From a virus, in IMG/VR virus record IMGVR_UViG_3300043398_000223, positions 1 through 47,328 of that record: a stretch of DNA of 47,328 bases; one strand, written 5' to 3'. Positions 13,049 through 21,089 of this stretch are shown here, in pieces. Numbering within the stretch: position 1 is the first letter of the stretch; the number at the start of each line of letters is the position of its first letter. Both the position numbers and the translations under genes were made by a program. A model generated the notes under the pieces. The model was given only the letters and a program-made list of their open reading frames with translations, was not told where the DNA came from and did no database searches.

Positions 13049-13703
13049 CCGTTAGGCAAAAGAAAAGCCTCTTTTCTTTCCCGGCGAGGCAAGACCGGCT
13101 CCGTACCCCTACGGAGAAACTAGAGATCCGGGGGTAGGGGGGGCAGGCCCGGAAGTCTAGTCGGAAAAATAATGCGCCAACGTGGCCAGGCAGAAAAGTC
13201 TCTCTCTAGCCTTGACCACGTTGGCGGCGACCCGCTAAGGTCACTGTGCTCAACCCGTGTGAGAGCAGCCTAGGTCAGTTTCGCGCCAGCTACAAGTGGT
13301 CGTGACCGAATCTTCTCCGCACGGGAGCCTTTAGGCTAAGCGCCGACCTGCGGCGCCCCATTGGACCAATGAGCGGGTCTGCGGCGGAAGCCGAAGTAGC
13401 AGGTTGTTCAATCGAGCTTGCAGGGACAGGCCCGCCAGATTTCGATCAGAAGGCCCACGCCACCGGCAGCAGCCGGGGTCATCACGGCAGTGTGCGTGGT
13501 TAGGCTGATCGGCACATCCTCGCGTCTGGTAGAGCTCGTGGCCGTAGAGAGGTGGTAGGCTTCGCTGTTCTAGCGATAGGGTCTACGGCTGGACGATATA
13601 GGCGGTCAGAGCGTGCAGGGAACATTGGCCCTCTCACGTAGCAGCCGTCGCGAGTCGCAGGAGCGGAGGGTGGCCCCAGGGCCAGGGCCAGAAAAGGCGG
13701 GGT
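13049..13703. other. 650-bp gene-free, hairpin-rich region
   Basis: I find no convincing gene. It holds hairpins at 13059-13079 (AAAGAAAAG/CTTTTCTTT), 13099-13116 (CTCCGTA/TACGGAG) and 13175-13226, a G-rich stretch at 13130-13147, a CATTGG/CCAATG palindrome at about 13360, and a short AGGGCC direct repeat near 13680. It lies behind the promoters of both major transcription units, so a replication origin or a structured RNA are both possible. I did not recognise RNase P, tmRNA or rRNA signatures. Confidence 0.6.
13175..13226. other. Long inverted repeat/stem-loop
   Basis: CGCCAACGTGG (13175-13185) and CCACGTTGGCG (13216-13226) are perfect 11-bp inverted repeats. A nested CAGGC/GCCTT partial stem flanks a pyrimidine-rich loop. 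There is no T-run, so it is not a typical terminator. Confidence 0.75.
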
Positions 13704-13898
13704 CTACTCTTTAGGCTGTATGCTATCCTGTAGGGTAAACCAATCCCTTGCACGCTTCGGCTTGCTCGTAGACTGTGAATAAGCGTGTCGCATAAGCCTT
13801 TCCCTGGCTTCGTCGAAGCGCTGCTTCCATCCTTGTTCGAGGTTTAGGCCAAGTCGTTTAGCTGCGCCGGATGGCATCTTGTTGATGATTCGCTTCAT
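13704..13898 (-). CDS. Small basic hypothetical protein
   Basis: 64 aa, rich in Lys/Arg (KRIINKMPSGAAKRLGLNLEQGWKQ, RERLMRH). It is divergent from the rightward block, with the rightward promoter-like element in the 60-bp gap. Its size, charge and position suit a small regulator of the divergent promoters, but no HTH was recognised. Confidence 0.55.
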   Translation of the reverse strand: MKRIINKMPSGAAKRLGLNLEQGWKQRFDEARERLMRHAYSQSTSKPKRARDWFTLQDSIQPKE

Positions 13899-13913
13899 GG
13901 CTTCGATTCTTTG

Positions 13914-13942
13914 TTGACGTAAGACTTGGCCAAGGATACAAG
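13914..13942 (+). promoter_or_regulatory. Promoter-like TTGACGTAAGA element of rightward block
   Basis: TTGACG (13914-13919), 17-nt spacer starting TAAGA, TACAAG (13937-13942). It is 18 nt before the ATG of the first rightward gene. The only plus-strand member of the four-copy family. Confidence 0.65.
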
Positions 13943-13960
13943 AGATTCCCCGGAGGTTCT

Positions 13961-14302
13961 ATGCGTCTTGTCTACATTGCTGGCCCGTACCGTGCGAAGA
14001 CCGTCTACGAGGTGAGCGAGAACATTCACCGAGCTCGCCAGTTGGGGGCGAAGGTTGCCGAGCTTGGTCTTCAGCTTTTTCCCGTGATCCCGCACACGAA
14101 CACGGCCTTCTTCGACGGTCTGCGCGAAGATGCCTACTGGCTCGAGGGGACCATGGAGGTGATGCGACGTTGCGATGCGGTGCTGCTGGTCGATGGCTGG
14201 CACGAGTCCAGCGGAACCATCGCAGAGACGGCGGAGGCTGACCGCCGCGGCATCCCCGTCTTCCGAAACCTGTCCGATCTGACGGATTGGGCGAAGGGTT
14301 GA
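13961..14302 (+). CDS. DUF4406/nucleoside 2-deoxyribosyltransferase-like protein
   Basis: 113 aa, ATG with GGAGG 7 nt upstream. The N-terminal YIAGPYRA (5-12), FPVIPHT around 41-47, and SSGTIAETAEADRRGIPVF near the C-terminus match the nucleoside 2-deoxyribosyltransferase fold as seen in DUF4406 proteins. Such enzymes cleave or transfer the base-deoxyribose bond. In phages they are thought to act in nucleotide salvage or modification. It heads the rightward block and overlaps rusA by 16 nt. Confidence 0.8.
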   Translation: MRLVYIAGPYRAKTVYEVSENIHRARQLGAKVAELGLQLFPVIPHTNTAFFDGLREDAYWLEGTMEVMRRCDAVLLVDGWHESSGTIAETAEADRRGIPVFRNLSDLTDWAKG

Positions 14303-14703
14303 GGTTCTCCTTCACGGTGCCAGGGCCTCCGCAGCCAAAAGAGCGCGCCAGATCCGGCAAGCACGGGTTCTACACGCCCAACAAGACCTCAAACTACGAG
14401 AGTTTGGTGGCGGTTCACGCTGCTGCGGCGGTGCAAAAGTGGGAGCTCGAAACCGGCCAGCAGTGGCCGCGTAACGTGCAGTACGAAGTCAACGTAAAGG
14501 CGTTTTTCGAGACGCGGCACCGTCGAGATACTGATAACGTACTGAAAAGCGTACTCGACGCGTGCAATCCAAAAGGATTCCTTCTTGGGCTTTGGGCTGA
14601 CGACTCGCAAGTGGCGGATACGTCGGCGAAGAGGCGCTTCAACAAAGCAAATCCGAGAACAGAAGTGACGGTTTCGGTGTTCACAGGATCGGACGAGGAG
14701 TGA
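14287..14703 (+). CDS. rusA: RusA-like Holliday junction resolvase
   Basis: 138 aa from TTG 14287; TTG 14299, a TTGA overlap with the previous stop, is an alternative. VPGPPQPKERAR at the N-terminus, HRRDTDNVLKSVLDAC (78-93) and LWADDSQV (102-109) reproduce the RusA pattern, with acidic metal ligands at D81, D83, D91 and D105/106. It cleaves four-way junctions, and so is a partner of the ERF, nuclease and helicase system and of packaging. Confidence 0.88.
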   Translation: MGEGLRFSFTVPGPPQPKERARSGKHGFYTPNKTSNYESLVAVHAAAAVQKWELETGQQWPRNVQYEVNVKAFFETRHRRDTDNVLKSVLDACNPKGFLLGLWADDSQVADTSAKRRFNKANPRTEVTVSVFTGSDEE

Positions 14704-14706
14704 GTT

Positions 14707-15189
14707 ATGGACGGTATCAACAGCGTCAACTTGGTCGGCAACGTAGCCCAGGACGGGAGGCTCAAGTACATCGGAACCAACGGCAACGCGGTGCTCGAGT
14801 TCAGCGTTGCGATCGGAAGCCGCAAGCCGATTCAGGGCTCGCGAGATCCCGATAACGGCAAGGTCGAGTACACCGACCACGTAGAGTTCGTGCAGATCAA
14901 GGTCTGGGGCAAGCGCGCAGAGTTTCTTGCGCAGTACGTCGTTCGTGGCGTCCCGATCGCGATCAATGGCGCAATCAGCACGCGCCGCTGGGTGGACAAG
15001 AACCAGCAGACCCGCTTCTCGACGTTCGTGAACGCTGAGGTGGTCCGCACGATGCCGCGCAATCCCGGCACGGCTCACCAGTACCGCGATCGCGACATGC
15101 CGGCGGGTCAACTGCCGTCGGGAGACAGCGCGCCCGAGGGTAACGACACACCAAGCCATGAGCCTGGCGAGGACGACACGCCGTGGTGA
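14707..15189 (+). CDS. ssb: Single-stranded DNA-binding protein
   Basis: 160 aa. The OB-fold signature INSVNLVGNVAQDGRLKYI (4-22), LEFSVAIGS, then VWGKRAEFLAQYVVRG, and FVNAEVVRTMPR ends the fold. A disordered tail finishes in EPGEDDTPW, an acidic tip like the protein-docking tail of bacterial SSB although the final Phe is replaced by Trp. It is 3 nt after rusA. It should coat ssDNA in replication and recombination. Confidence 0.93.
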   Translation: MDGINSVNLVGNVAQDGRLKYIGTNGNAVLEFSVAIGSRKPIQGSRDPDNGKVEYTDHVEFVQIKVWGKRAEFLAQYVVRGVPIAINGAISTRRWVDKNQQTRFSTFVNAEVVRTMPRNPGTAHQYRDRDMPAGQLPSGDSAPEGNDTPSHEPGEDDTPW

Positions 15190-15443
15190 GTCGCGAGCCG
15201 GTTCGCGCCGTCTGCCACTGCGGAGCCGATGTCTGGGAGGTGTGGAAGCCGATTCCGAAGGATAGGCACGCCGATCCAGACCGAGACGCGATTCAGATCG
15301 AGCGCAGTAAGTCTGGCGATCTGATCATGATCAGGGGTCGCGTGGTCCGCGCCGGCGCATTTGCGAAGGACTGCGGGGTTGCTCGCTGGAAAGAGCATGC
15401 CTGCGCGCCAACGCCTCCCCTTGCCGTTTCCGGTGCTCGATGA
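15186..15443 (+). CDS. Small hypothetical protein after ssb
   Basis: 85 aa from GTG 15186, overlapping the ssb stop as GTGA. VCHCGADVWEVW near the N-terminus and DCGVARWKEHAC near the C-terminus give four Cys plus His, a possible split zinc site. The last third overlaps an antisense HTH-like gene by 113 nt, so one of the two C-termini may be misjudged. Confidence 0.5.
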   Translation: MSREPVRAVCHCGADVWEVWKPIPKDRHADPDRDAIQIERSKSGDLIMIRGRVVRAGAFAKDCGVARWKEHACAPTPPLAVSGAR

Positions 15444-15597
15444 TGATGGCCCCGGCCTGCTCCTTGGTCAGGTGGTCGTACCGGAGCACGATGCCAACGA
15501 GCCTCGGCTTGAGCTCGACACCGGCGGCGATCGCCAGCTTGTGAAGTCGATCAGGGGACACCTTCAGGTGCTCCCGCAAAGCACGAACAGAAAACAC
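15331..15597 (-). CDS. Putative small HTH DNA-binding protein (antisense)
   Basis: 88 aa from GTG 15597. VFSVRALREHLKVSPDRLHKLAIAAGV looks like a helix-turn-helix, and VLRYDHLTKEQAGAIIIEHRKRQG follows as a second helical segment. It resembles short MerR/excisionase-type winged helices in outline. It is the only leftward gene inside the rightward block and overlaps the 3' end of the gene after ssb. It is a candidate transcriptional regulator of early/late switching. Confidence 0.5.
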   Translation of the reverse strand: MFSVRALREHLKVSPDRLHKLAIAAGVELKPRLVGIVLRYDHLTKEQAGAIIIEHRKRQGEALARRHALSSEQPRSPSQMRRRGPRDP

Positions 15598-15611
15598 CCG
15601 GACAGGATACC

Positions 15612-15923
15612 ATGCCCAAATATTACGTAGCAGTGCGCACAATCGAAATGAGCAACGGCCAATCGGTTCACCACGATCTCAAGGCGTACGAGACGGAAGG
15701 GGCTGCGTTGCAGCGGATCCAGGAGGAACAGGAGAACGTGGGCGCCGTGCTCGACGCCGAGTTGTGCAGGACGCACGGCGACATGATGGAGACGTTTGGC
15801 GGAATGAAGTTGCGCCACGTCTTCGCGAACATCGGCATCAAGGGCCTTCATTGCTCCGTTCGGGCAGTCGACGCGAGCGACCTGGACCTGATCGTTCCGC
15901 CGCCCAGCTTGCTGAAGCAGTGA
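15612..15923 (+). CDS. Hypothetical protein
   Basis: 103 aa, divergent from the HTH-like gene. An N-terminal strand YYVAVRTIEMSNGQSVHHDLKAY leads to a helix rich in Glu/Gln (ALQRIQEEQENVG). The C-terminus ends in a Pro-rich PPPSLLKQ. No family was recognised. Confidence 0.65.
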   Translation: MPKYYVAVRTIEMSNGQSVHHDLKAYETEGAALQRIQEEQENVGAVLDAELCRTHGDMMETFGGMKLRHVFANIGIKGLHCSVRAVDASDLDLIVPPPSLLKQ

Positions 15924-15943
15924 ATCTTGGTTAGGTTTGCCCC

Positions 15944-16414
15944 ATGGGCACAGTGGACCGTCTTCCCTGGGAAGACCCGATCGAGAGCGATGACGAGGAG
16001 TCTGCTCTCGCGCTTGTCGTGGAGCCCGAAGAGACGCCACTTCGGACGATGGAGCGCCAGCTCGAGGAGCTGAAGGAGATCGAGGAGGGGCTCTACAAGA
16101 AGTCTATGCGCACAGTTGGCGCATCGCTCGACTTCATGGACGTTGACCCGGCGAACTACGCGGAGACTCTCGAGAAGTGGACTTTAGAAGTGGGCGAGGA
16201 AGAAGCCAAAGCACGTTTGCGAGTCGCTTTGGCAAACTGGCAGACGGCGAAGGATGCTCCAGTCGGCCTGAAGATGGCCAAGGACGTGTCGGTCGCGCTG
16301 ATCAAGGCTCGAGCAACTCGCGAATCGGCCCCCGTCCACCTCAACATGTCGTTTGTCAAGATGACTGTGCCCAAGGATATCCTCGATGCCCTCGATGTGG
16401 GGGATTTAACCTGA
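15944..16414 (+). CDS. Probable terminase small subunit
   Basis: 156 aa. The acidic N-terminus is followed by long charged helices (MERQLEELKEIEEGLYKK, LEVGEEEAKARLRVALANWQ). There is no clear HTH, so the assignment rests mainly on position three genes upstream of the large terminase and on the helical small-subunit-like make-up. A -1 frame continues 38 codons past its stop (see findings). Confidence 0.5.
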   Translation: MGTVDRLPWEDPIESDDEESALALVVEPEETPLRTMERQLEELKEIEEGLYKKSMRTVGASLDFMDVDPANYAETLEKWTLEVGEEEAKARLRVALANWQTAKDAPVGLKMAKDVSVALIKARATRESAPVHLNMSFVKMTVPKDILDALDVGDLT

Positions 16415-16488
16415 GGCCATACCGTCGAGACGGAAAGATTTGGAAGCTAGTTTCCGTAACTCTTCTCCCTTCGCTTCCGTGGGAGCCT

Positions 16489-16530
16489 ATGATTCAGTCG
16501 ATTGAGGAGAAGATCATTGGCCGCTACTGA
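16489..16530 (+). CDS. 13-aa micro-ORF (MIQSIEEKIIGRY)
   Basis: Preceded by GGGAG at 4 nt. It overlaps the start of the following gene and contains that gene's GAGGAG ribosome-binding site. It may relay ribosomes into the TTG-started gene. Confidence 0.35.
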   Translation: MIQSIEEKIIGRY

Positions 16531-16933
16531 TTGGAAAGAGCTGAAGCACTACGAGCCTCTTCCGCACAATCGCGAGAAGTATCGCGACAAGGATTCGGGC
16601 GACCTCGGATACTTGGTGCGTCGCGACGGCAAGACGTGGATCAAGCTCGACCGCGTTGGGCAAGAGATCCTTCGCCCGTTCCGTGACGGCAAGTGGACTG
16701 CCGAGGTCGAGCACCGGCCGCTCACGCGCTACCACGCCGGTTGCGTCACCTTCGAGGCGGACAAGGCATTATGTCGCGCGCTTGGCGTTGCCGATCTTGG
16801 GCGTCGAGACTGGCTTTCGCTCACGGACGACAAGCGCAACGACTGGATCGAGAACGGTCCGGGGCCGCGCGACCCGAAGCGCCTCGAGCTGTACGAAGGC
16901 ATCCGCTCGATCTTGGATAAGATGACCGAGTAA
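16517..16933 (+). CDS. Hypothetical protein in packaging module
   Basis: 138 aa from TTG 16517, chosen because GAGGAG lies 7 nt upstream. The sequence is charged, with YLVRRDGKTWIKLDRVGQEILRPF and WLSLTDDKRNDWIENGPGPRD segments. It sits between the putative small terminase and an appendage-like gene. No family was recognised. Confidence 0.65.
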   Translation: MAATDWKELKHYEPLPHNREKYRDKDSGDLGYLVRRDGKTWIKLDRVGQEILRPFRDGKWTAEVEHRPLTRYHAGCVTFEADKALCRALGVADLGRRDWLSLTDDKRNDWIENGPGPRDPKRLELYEGIRSILDKMTE

Positions 16934-17388
16934 TGGCTTTCGTAAAGAAAACGATTCGTCAGCTCAAGCGCACCGCCACGGAGCTCGACAAGCTCAGCGA
17001 CAAGACGGCCGAATCGTTCGGCATCTTGCGCGACATGATCCGAGAGCTGTACGAGGCCATCTCTCGAGAGATTGTGCCGGTCGTCGTCAGCTTGCGCGAC
17101 GAAGTGAACAAGACCTGTGGCGACACCGTGAACGTCGGCGATGAGGACTATTCGATCCTTGCCACCGATCGCAGAATCATTTGCGACAACACGATCGGCG
17201 TGACCGTCTATCTTCCGTCGGTGGAAGAGAAGCTCATCGGGCAGGTGTTCAGCGTCTATCGCACCGGCGCCGCGGTAACTCTCCAGACGCAAACGGGGGA
17301 GCTTGTCGACGGCGCGGCCTCTGTCGCCATCGGAGCAAACTCGGGCGTCGAGGTGTTCTGCGACGGCGAAGGGTATCTCTCGGCGTGA
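16933..17388 (+). CDS. Coiled-coil plus small beta-domain virion protein
   Basis: 151 aa, TAATG overlap. Residues 5-60 form a coiled coil (KKTIRQLKRTATELDKLSDKTAESF). Residues 68-151 (VNVGDEDYSILATDRRIICDNTIGVTVYLPSV, then a TGELVDGAASVAIG repeat and DGEGYLSA) resemble the small beta domain often found at the end of phage fibre-like proteins. It may be a minor structural or accessory protein. GTGA overlap with terL. Confidence 0.65.
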   Translation: MAFVKKTIRQLKRTATELDKLSDKTAESFGILRDMIRELYEAISREIVPVVVSLRDEVNKTCGDTVNVGDEDYSILATDRRIICDNTIGVTVYLPSVEEKLIGQVFSVYRTGAAVTLQTQTGELVDGAASVAIGANSGVEVFCDGEGYLSA

Positions 17389-18878
17389 TCAAGGGCTACA
17401 CGCCGAGCCCTTGGCAGCAGAACTTTCACTCTCGAAGGGAGGACGAGGTTTTCGGGGCGGGGTCGGCTGGCCCCGGTAAGACGGAAACGCTCGTCCACGA
17501 TCCGTTTACGCAAATCATGGTGGAGCACGAGAGGTGCCTGCTCCCCAAGGATCATCCTCACTACCATCCGATGGGGAGCTCGAGCGGATGGTGCCTGACG
17601 CTGCGTCGCACGTTTCCGCGCTTGAAGCCGATCATGGACAGGCTTCACCGCATCGTGCCGCTTGTCGATCCTGGCGCTCGGTGGGTCGCCAGCGACCACA
17701 TGTGGATCATGAGCAGTGGCTACAAGTACCAGTGCGGCCACTGCAACGACCGCAACGACTGGGAACAGTACATGGGCTTCGAGTTCTCTCAGATCAACTT
17801 CGACGAGTTGATCGAGTTCGAAGAGGAGCAGTACGAGCAGATCACGTCTCGTCGCCGAAGCTCAGATCCGATCCTCGAGCGTCTGCGCCGTATCGCGTCC
17901 GCCAGCAACCCGGTGATGACGCAGCACGCCAACGACAACATCGTGGTCAACAACCCGCACTGGGTTCGCGATCGCTTCGTCAAACCGTGGCCAGACGGCA
18001 ACCGCACGCTCAAGAAGCGCCTCGACTACCCCGACGGTCGCGTAGGCTGGTGGACGAGTATCTATCTTCCGGCGACGATCGACGACAACCCAAACCCCGC
18101 GTTCGTCGAAAGCTACAAGCGCTCGCTTCTTTCGAAGCCAGCCCACATTCGTCAGGCGCTCCTTTACGGAAACTGGTGGGTGACTGCCGGCGGCTACTAC
18201 GCAGAAGCGTGGAACCCGCGCCTGCACGTCTGCAAGCCGTTCCGCATCCCGTCCGACTGGCCGCGCTTTCGTTCGCTCGACTGGGGCTACAAGGTGCCTG
18301 GCGTCGTCGGCTGGTTTGCCATGGACCCGGAAGGGAACCTCTTCCTCGAGCGCGAGCTTACCTTCAAAGGCAAGACTGACATCGAGGTCGCTCACATGAT
18401 CCGCGACATCGAGCGATCGATGGGTCTGTGGTCCGGCGGCTCGAGCAAGATCACGGGACCAGCAGACGATCAGCTTTGGGAGCAGCGTGGTAGCTCGGCC
18501 CGCTCCATGGCGAGCGTCATGGCAGAGGCCGGCGTCTCATGGGTGAAGGCCGACAAGCGCAGCCGAGCTCGCGCAGCCGAACGCCTCCTGAAGCGCCTCA
18601 CCGATCACGACCACGAGACGACGACACCCGGAATCGTCTTCTTCTCCACGTGTACGGGAAGCATCCAGACCATCCCGAGTATCCAGTGTGACAAGAACGA
18701 CGTAAACATTCCGGCAGACGGCGGCGACGACCACTGGCACGACATGGTGCTCTACGGTTGCAGCTATGCGTCGCACGGCCGCATCGGCGTCCCGGCCACC
18801 TCAGGCCCGGACGACGACGAGGACGACAAGGAAGATGCGGACGACAGCTTCCGCGGCGTCACTGGCTACGGTTGCTAG
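17385..18878 (+). CDS. terL: Terminase large subunit
   Basis: 497 aa from GTG 17385 (GTGA overlap); the longer in-frame reading crosses the upstream gene. The ATPase domain has GAGSAGPGKTE (24-34, Walker A with an extra Gly/Ala) and SQINFDE (135-141, Walker B). The nuclease domain has SLDWGYK with D299, GPADDQLW with D361/362 and DDHWHDMV with D453. It pumps DNA into the prohead and cuts it. The long acidic C-terminal tail (DDDEDDKEDADD) is notable. The packaging mode cannot be read from the motifs. Confidence 0.95.
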   Translation: MIKGYTPSPWQQNFHSRREDEVFGAGSAGPGKTETLVHDPFTQIMVEHERCLLPKDHPHYHPMGSSSGWCLTLRRTFPRLKPIMDRLHRIVPLVDPGARWVASDHMWIMSSGYKYQCGHCNDRNDWEQYMGFEFSQINFDELIEFEEEQYEQITSRRRSSDPILERLRRIASASNPVMTQHANDNIVVNNPHWVRDRFVKPWPDGNRTLKKRLDYPDGRVGWWTSIYLPATIDDNPNPAFVESYKRSLLSKPAHIRQALLYGNWWVTAGGYYAEAWNPRLHVCKPFRIPSDWPRFRSLDWGYKVPGVVGWFAMDPEGNLFLERELTFKGKTDIEVAHMIRDIERSMGLWSGGSSKITGPADDQLWEQRGSSARSMASVMAEAGVSWVKADKRSRARAAERLLKRLTDHDHETTTPGIVFFSTCTGSIQTIPSIQCDKNDVNIPADGGDDHWHDMVLYGCSYASHGRIGVPATSGPDDDEDDKEDADDSFRGVTGYGC

Positions 18879-18908
18879 CGAGCGTTCCGCCGTGATAGTA
18901 CGAGTGCC

Positions 18909-21086
18909 GTGGAAGAAGAGACTGTCATCGATCTAGACGAGCCTGAGAAGGCAGATCCGAAGAAGGCTCCGCTCGAGTACGAAGACGAGGATCCGAACCT
19001 CGTTCGAGCATTCCGCGCCAACGAAGACGGCCTCGCATGGCTCAAGAAGTTCAGCCTCCGAGTCAAGCGCCGCTTCGATAGCGAGTGGGACGCGAGCGAA
19101 GAGATGCGTCAGCGCAAGGCTGACAACATGCTGATCTTCGCCGGCAAGCTCCCGAAGAAGCAGTTCCCCTTCGAAGACTGCGCGAACGTCAACATCCCGA
19201 TCGCGCTCGAGACGATCACCCGCCTCCACTTCCGAGCCATCGGCGAGCTCTACGGCGACTGGAGCCGAATCTTCGACGTGCTGCCGACCGGCCCCGACGA
19301 CGAGGCCGTGGCATCACTCTTGACTCGCCACGGCAACTGGCAGCTCCGCGAGGAATGCCTCGACTTCCGCCGGCAGCAGTACAGAGCGCTCCTGTTGTAC
19401 TACATGCAGGGCGACGTAGCTGTCGAGAGTTATCGCGACACGTTTCGAGACATCAATCGCCACGACACGCTCACGTGCGACGATCTCGTGATCCCGTACG
19501 CGTACACGTCCACGATGCCGGACCTGTCCGACTGCCCCTATTACTTCGTCATCAAGCGCTACAAGGAGCACGAGCTCGAAGACCAGGCGGAGATTTGGGA
19601 GGGTGTCGACGAAGTGCTCGAGCGGAAGAATCCGCCGTGGGACTCCGAGCCCGACAGTCGGATGAAGGAGGCCGCCGACGAGGCTGCTGGCATCTCCATC
19701 TCGAGTGATACCGACAGCGGGGCGCCGTACAAGATCCTTCAGTACGAGGGCTGGGAGAAGCTTCCGGGCCAGAAGCGTCAGCGTTGGGTCAAGGCTTACG
19801 TCGACTACGCGACGGGCAATGTGCTTCACCTTGCGTTGCACGAAGAGGCCGACTGGCAGGAGCAGGCGCTTTACGAGGCGCAACTCGAGGAGCGCCAGGC
19901 GTACCTCAACGGCATCGACGACCACGCTGCGATGCTGCGTTCGTACGATGATGCATTGGCCATGCAAGCCGATGCGCCCCCGCAAATCGACCCTCTCAGT
20001 GGGATGCCGCTCCAGGCTCCTCCGCTCCCCGAACCGCCGCCGCCTCCTCCGATGCCGCTGTGGATGAGCGAAAAAGCCTCGCGCATGGCCGAGGACGACG
20101 AAGCGGACGTGGAGGTGGACGATCTCGGCATTCTGCCCGATCGACCCAAGATGCGCCCGATCCACATGATCGCTCGCGCCGTGTGCATCGAGCCGCTTGC
20201 AGGCTCCATCGGCATCGGCTTTGGCGACATCGAGGCCGACTTCAACCGCGCCGCGAACACGCTGATCAACCAGGCGATCGACGCAGCTACGCTCTCCAAC
20301 GCTGGCGGCTTCATCATCTCGAGCTTGGTGCAGTTCGAGGAGAAGTTCTCCTACAGACCCGGCAAGATGAACCGTCTGAAGGCGGGCATCTCGGGGGAGG
20401 AGCTCAGCAAGAACATCTTCCCGCTTCGGCCTCCTCCGGCGAATCCGCAGATGGTCGAGCTCGCGCAGAAGGTCTACGAGTGGGGCCAGTCCGCGATCCA
20501 GGCCCCAGACGTTCTCAGCGGCGAGAGCGGCAAGAGCGGCGAGACGTTTCGCGGCATCGCGACGCGTGTCGAGCAGGCCACCAAGCAGCTCTCGGTCAGC
20601 ACGCGCAACTACGCCACAAGCTGCCTGACTCCGACGCTGCGCAACAACGCACGCCTGAACGCGATCTTCATGCCGGAGTCGCAGTTCGTGTCCGTGAACG
20701 ACCACGTGCTCGGCAAGGCAAGCCGCTTCGAGGTTGGTCGCGCGATGTATCGCCGCAACTATCGAGTGAGCATCGCAGCAGACCTGAAGTTCTCAAGCGA
20801 GGCTCAGCGCATCTCCGAGGCCGATCAGCTTATCGAGCTTGGCCTGAAGTATCCGCCGCTTGGGCAAGACTTGGCCTACATGCACGGGGCGTACAAGCGT
20901 GCGCTGGAAGCCCGAGGCAAGCACGACATGGTTCCCACGCTCGGCGAAGCTCCGCCGCTCCCGAAGACTCCGTTTGCGATCATGCCGGCGGTTCCGCAGC
21001 AGCCAGGCGGGCCGCTTCCGACAGGACAACCGACCCAACCGAACGGCCCCAGCGGGCCGGCTCCAGAGGGTCCGCCACAACAGTGA
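18909..21086 (+). CDS. Portal protein
   Basis: 725 aa, GTG start. It follows terL and precedes the scaffold and capsid genes. The N-terminal acidic leader is followed by a helical wing region. The middle has GDVAVESYRDTFRDINRHDTL. The stem/clip part includes FNRAANTLINQAIDAATLSNAGG and VLSGESGKSGETFRGIATRVEQATKQLS, typical of podovirus-like portals. The C-terminal 60 residues are Pro/Gly/Gln-rich and probably disordered. A Pro-rich insert (about 355-385) is unusual. It forms the dodecameric DNA entry ring. Confidence 0.85.
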   Translation: MEEETVIDLDEPEKADPKKAPLEYEDEDPNLVRAFRANEDGLAWLKKFSLRVKRRFDSEWDASEEMRQRKADNMLIFAGKLPKKQFPFEDCANVNIPIALETITRLHFRAIGELYGDWSRIFDVLPTGPDDEAVASLLTRHGNWQLREECLDFRRQQYRALLLYYMQGDVAVESYRDTFRDINRHDTLTCDDLVIPYAYTSTMPDLSDCPYYFVIKRYKEHELEDQAEIWEGVDEVLERKNPPWDSEPDSRMKEAADEAAGISISSDTDSGAPYKILQYEGWEKLPGQKRQRWVKAYVDYATGNVLHLALHEEADWQEQALYEAQLEERQAYLNGIDDHAAMLRSYDDALAMQADAPPQIDPLSGMPLQAPPLPEPPPPPPMPLWMSEKASRMAEDDEADVEVDDLGILPDRPKMRPIHMIARAVCIEPLAGSIGIGFGDIEADFNRAANTLINQAIDAATLSNAGGFIISSLVQFEEKFSYRPGKMNRLKAGISGEELSKNIFPLRPPPANPQMVELAQKVYEWGQSAIQAPDVLSGESGKSGETFRGIATRVEQATKQLSVSTRNYATSCLTPTLRNNARLNAIFMPESQFVSVNDHVLGKASRFEVGRAMYRRNYRVSIAADLKFSSEAQRISEADQLIELGLKYPPLGQDLAYMHGAYKRALEARGKHDMVPTLGEAPPLPKTPFAIMPAVPQQPGGPLPTGQPTQPNGPSGPAPEGPPQQ

Positions 21087-21089
21087 TGC

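Noticed and set aside
13049-13703. RNase P RNA, tmRNA or rRNA in the gene-free region
   Set aside because: None of their conserved core sequences could be found on either strand.
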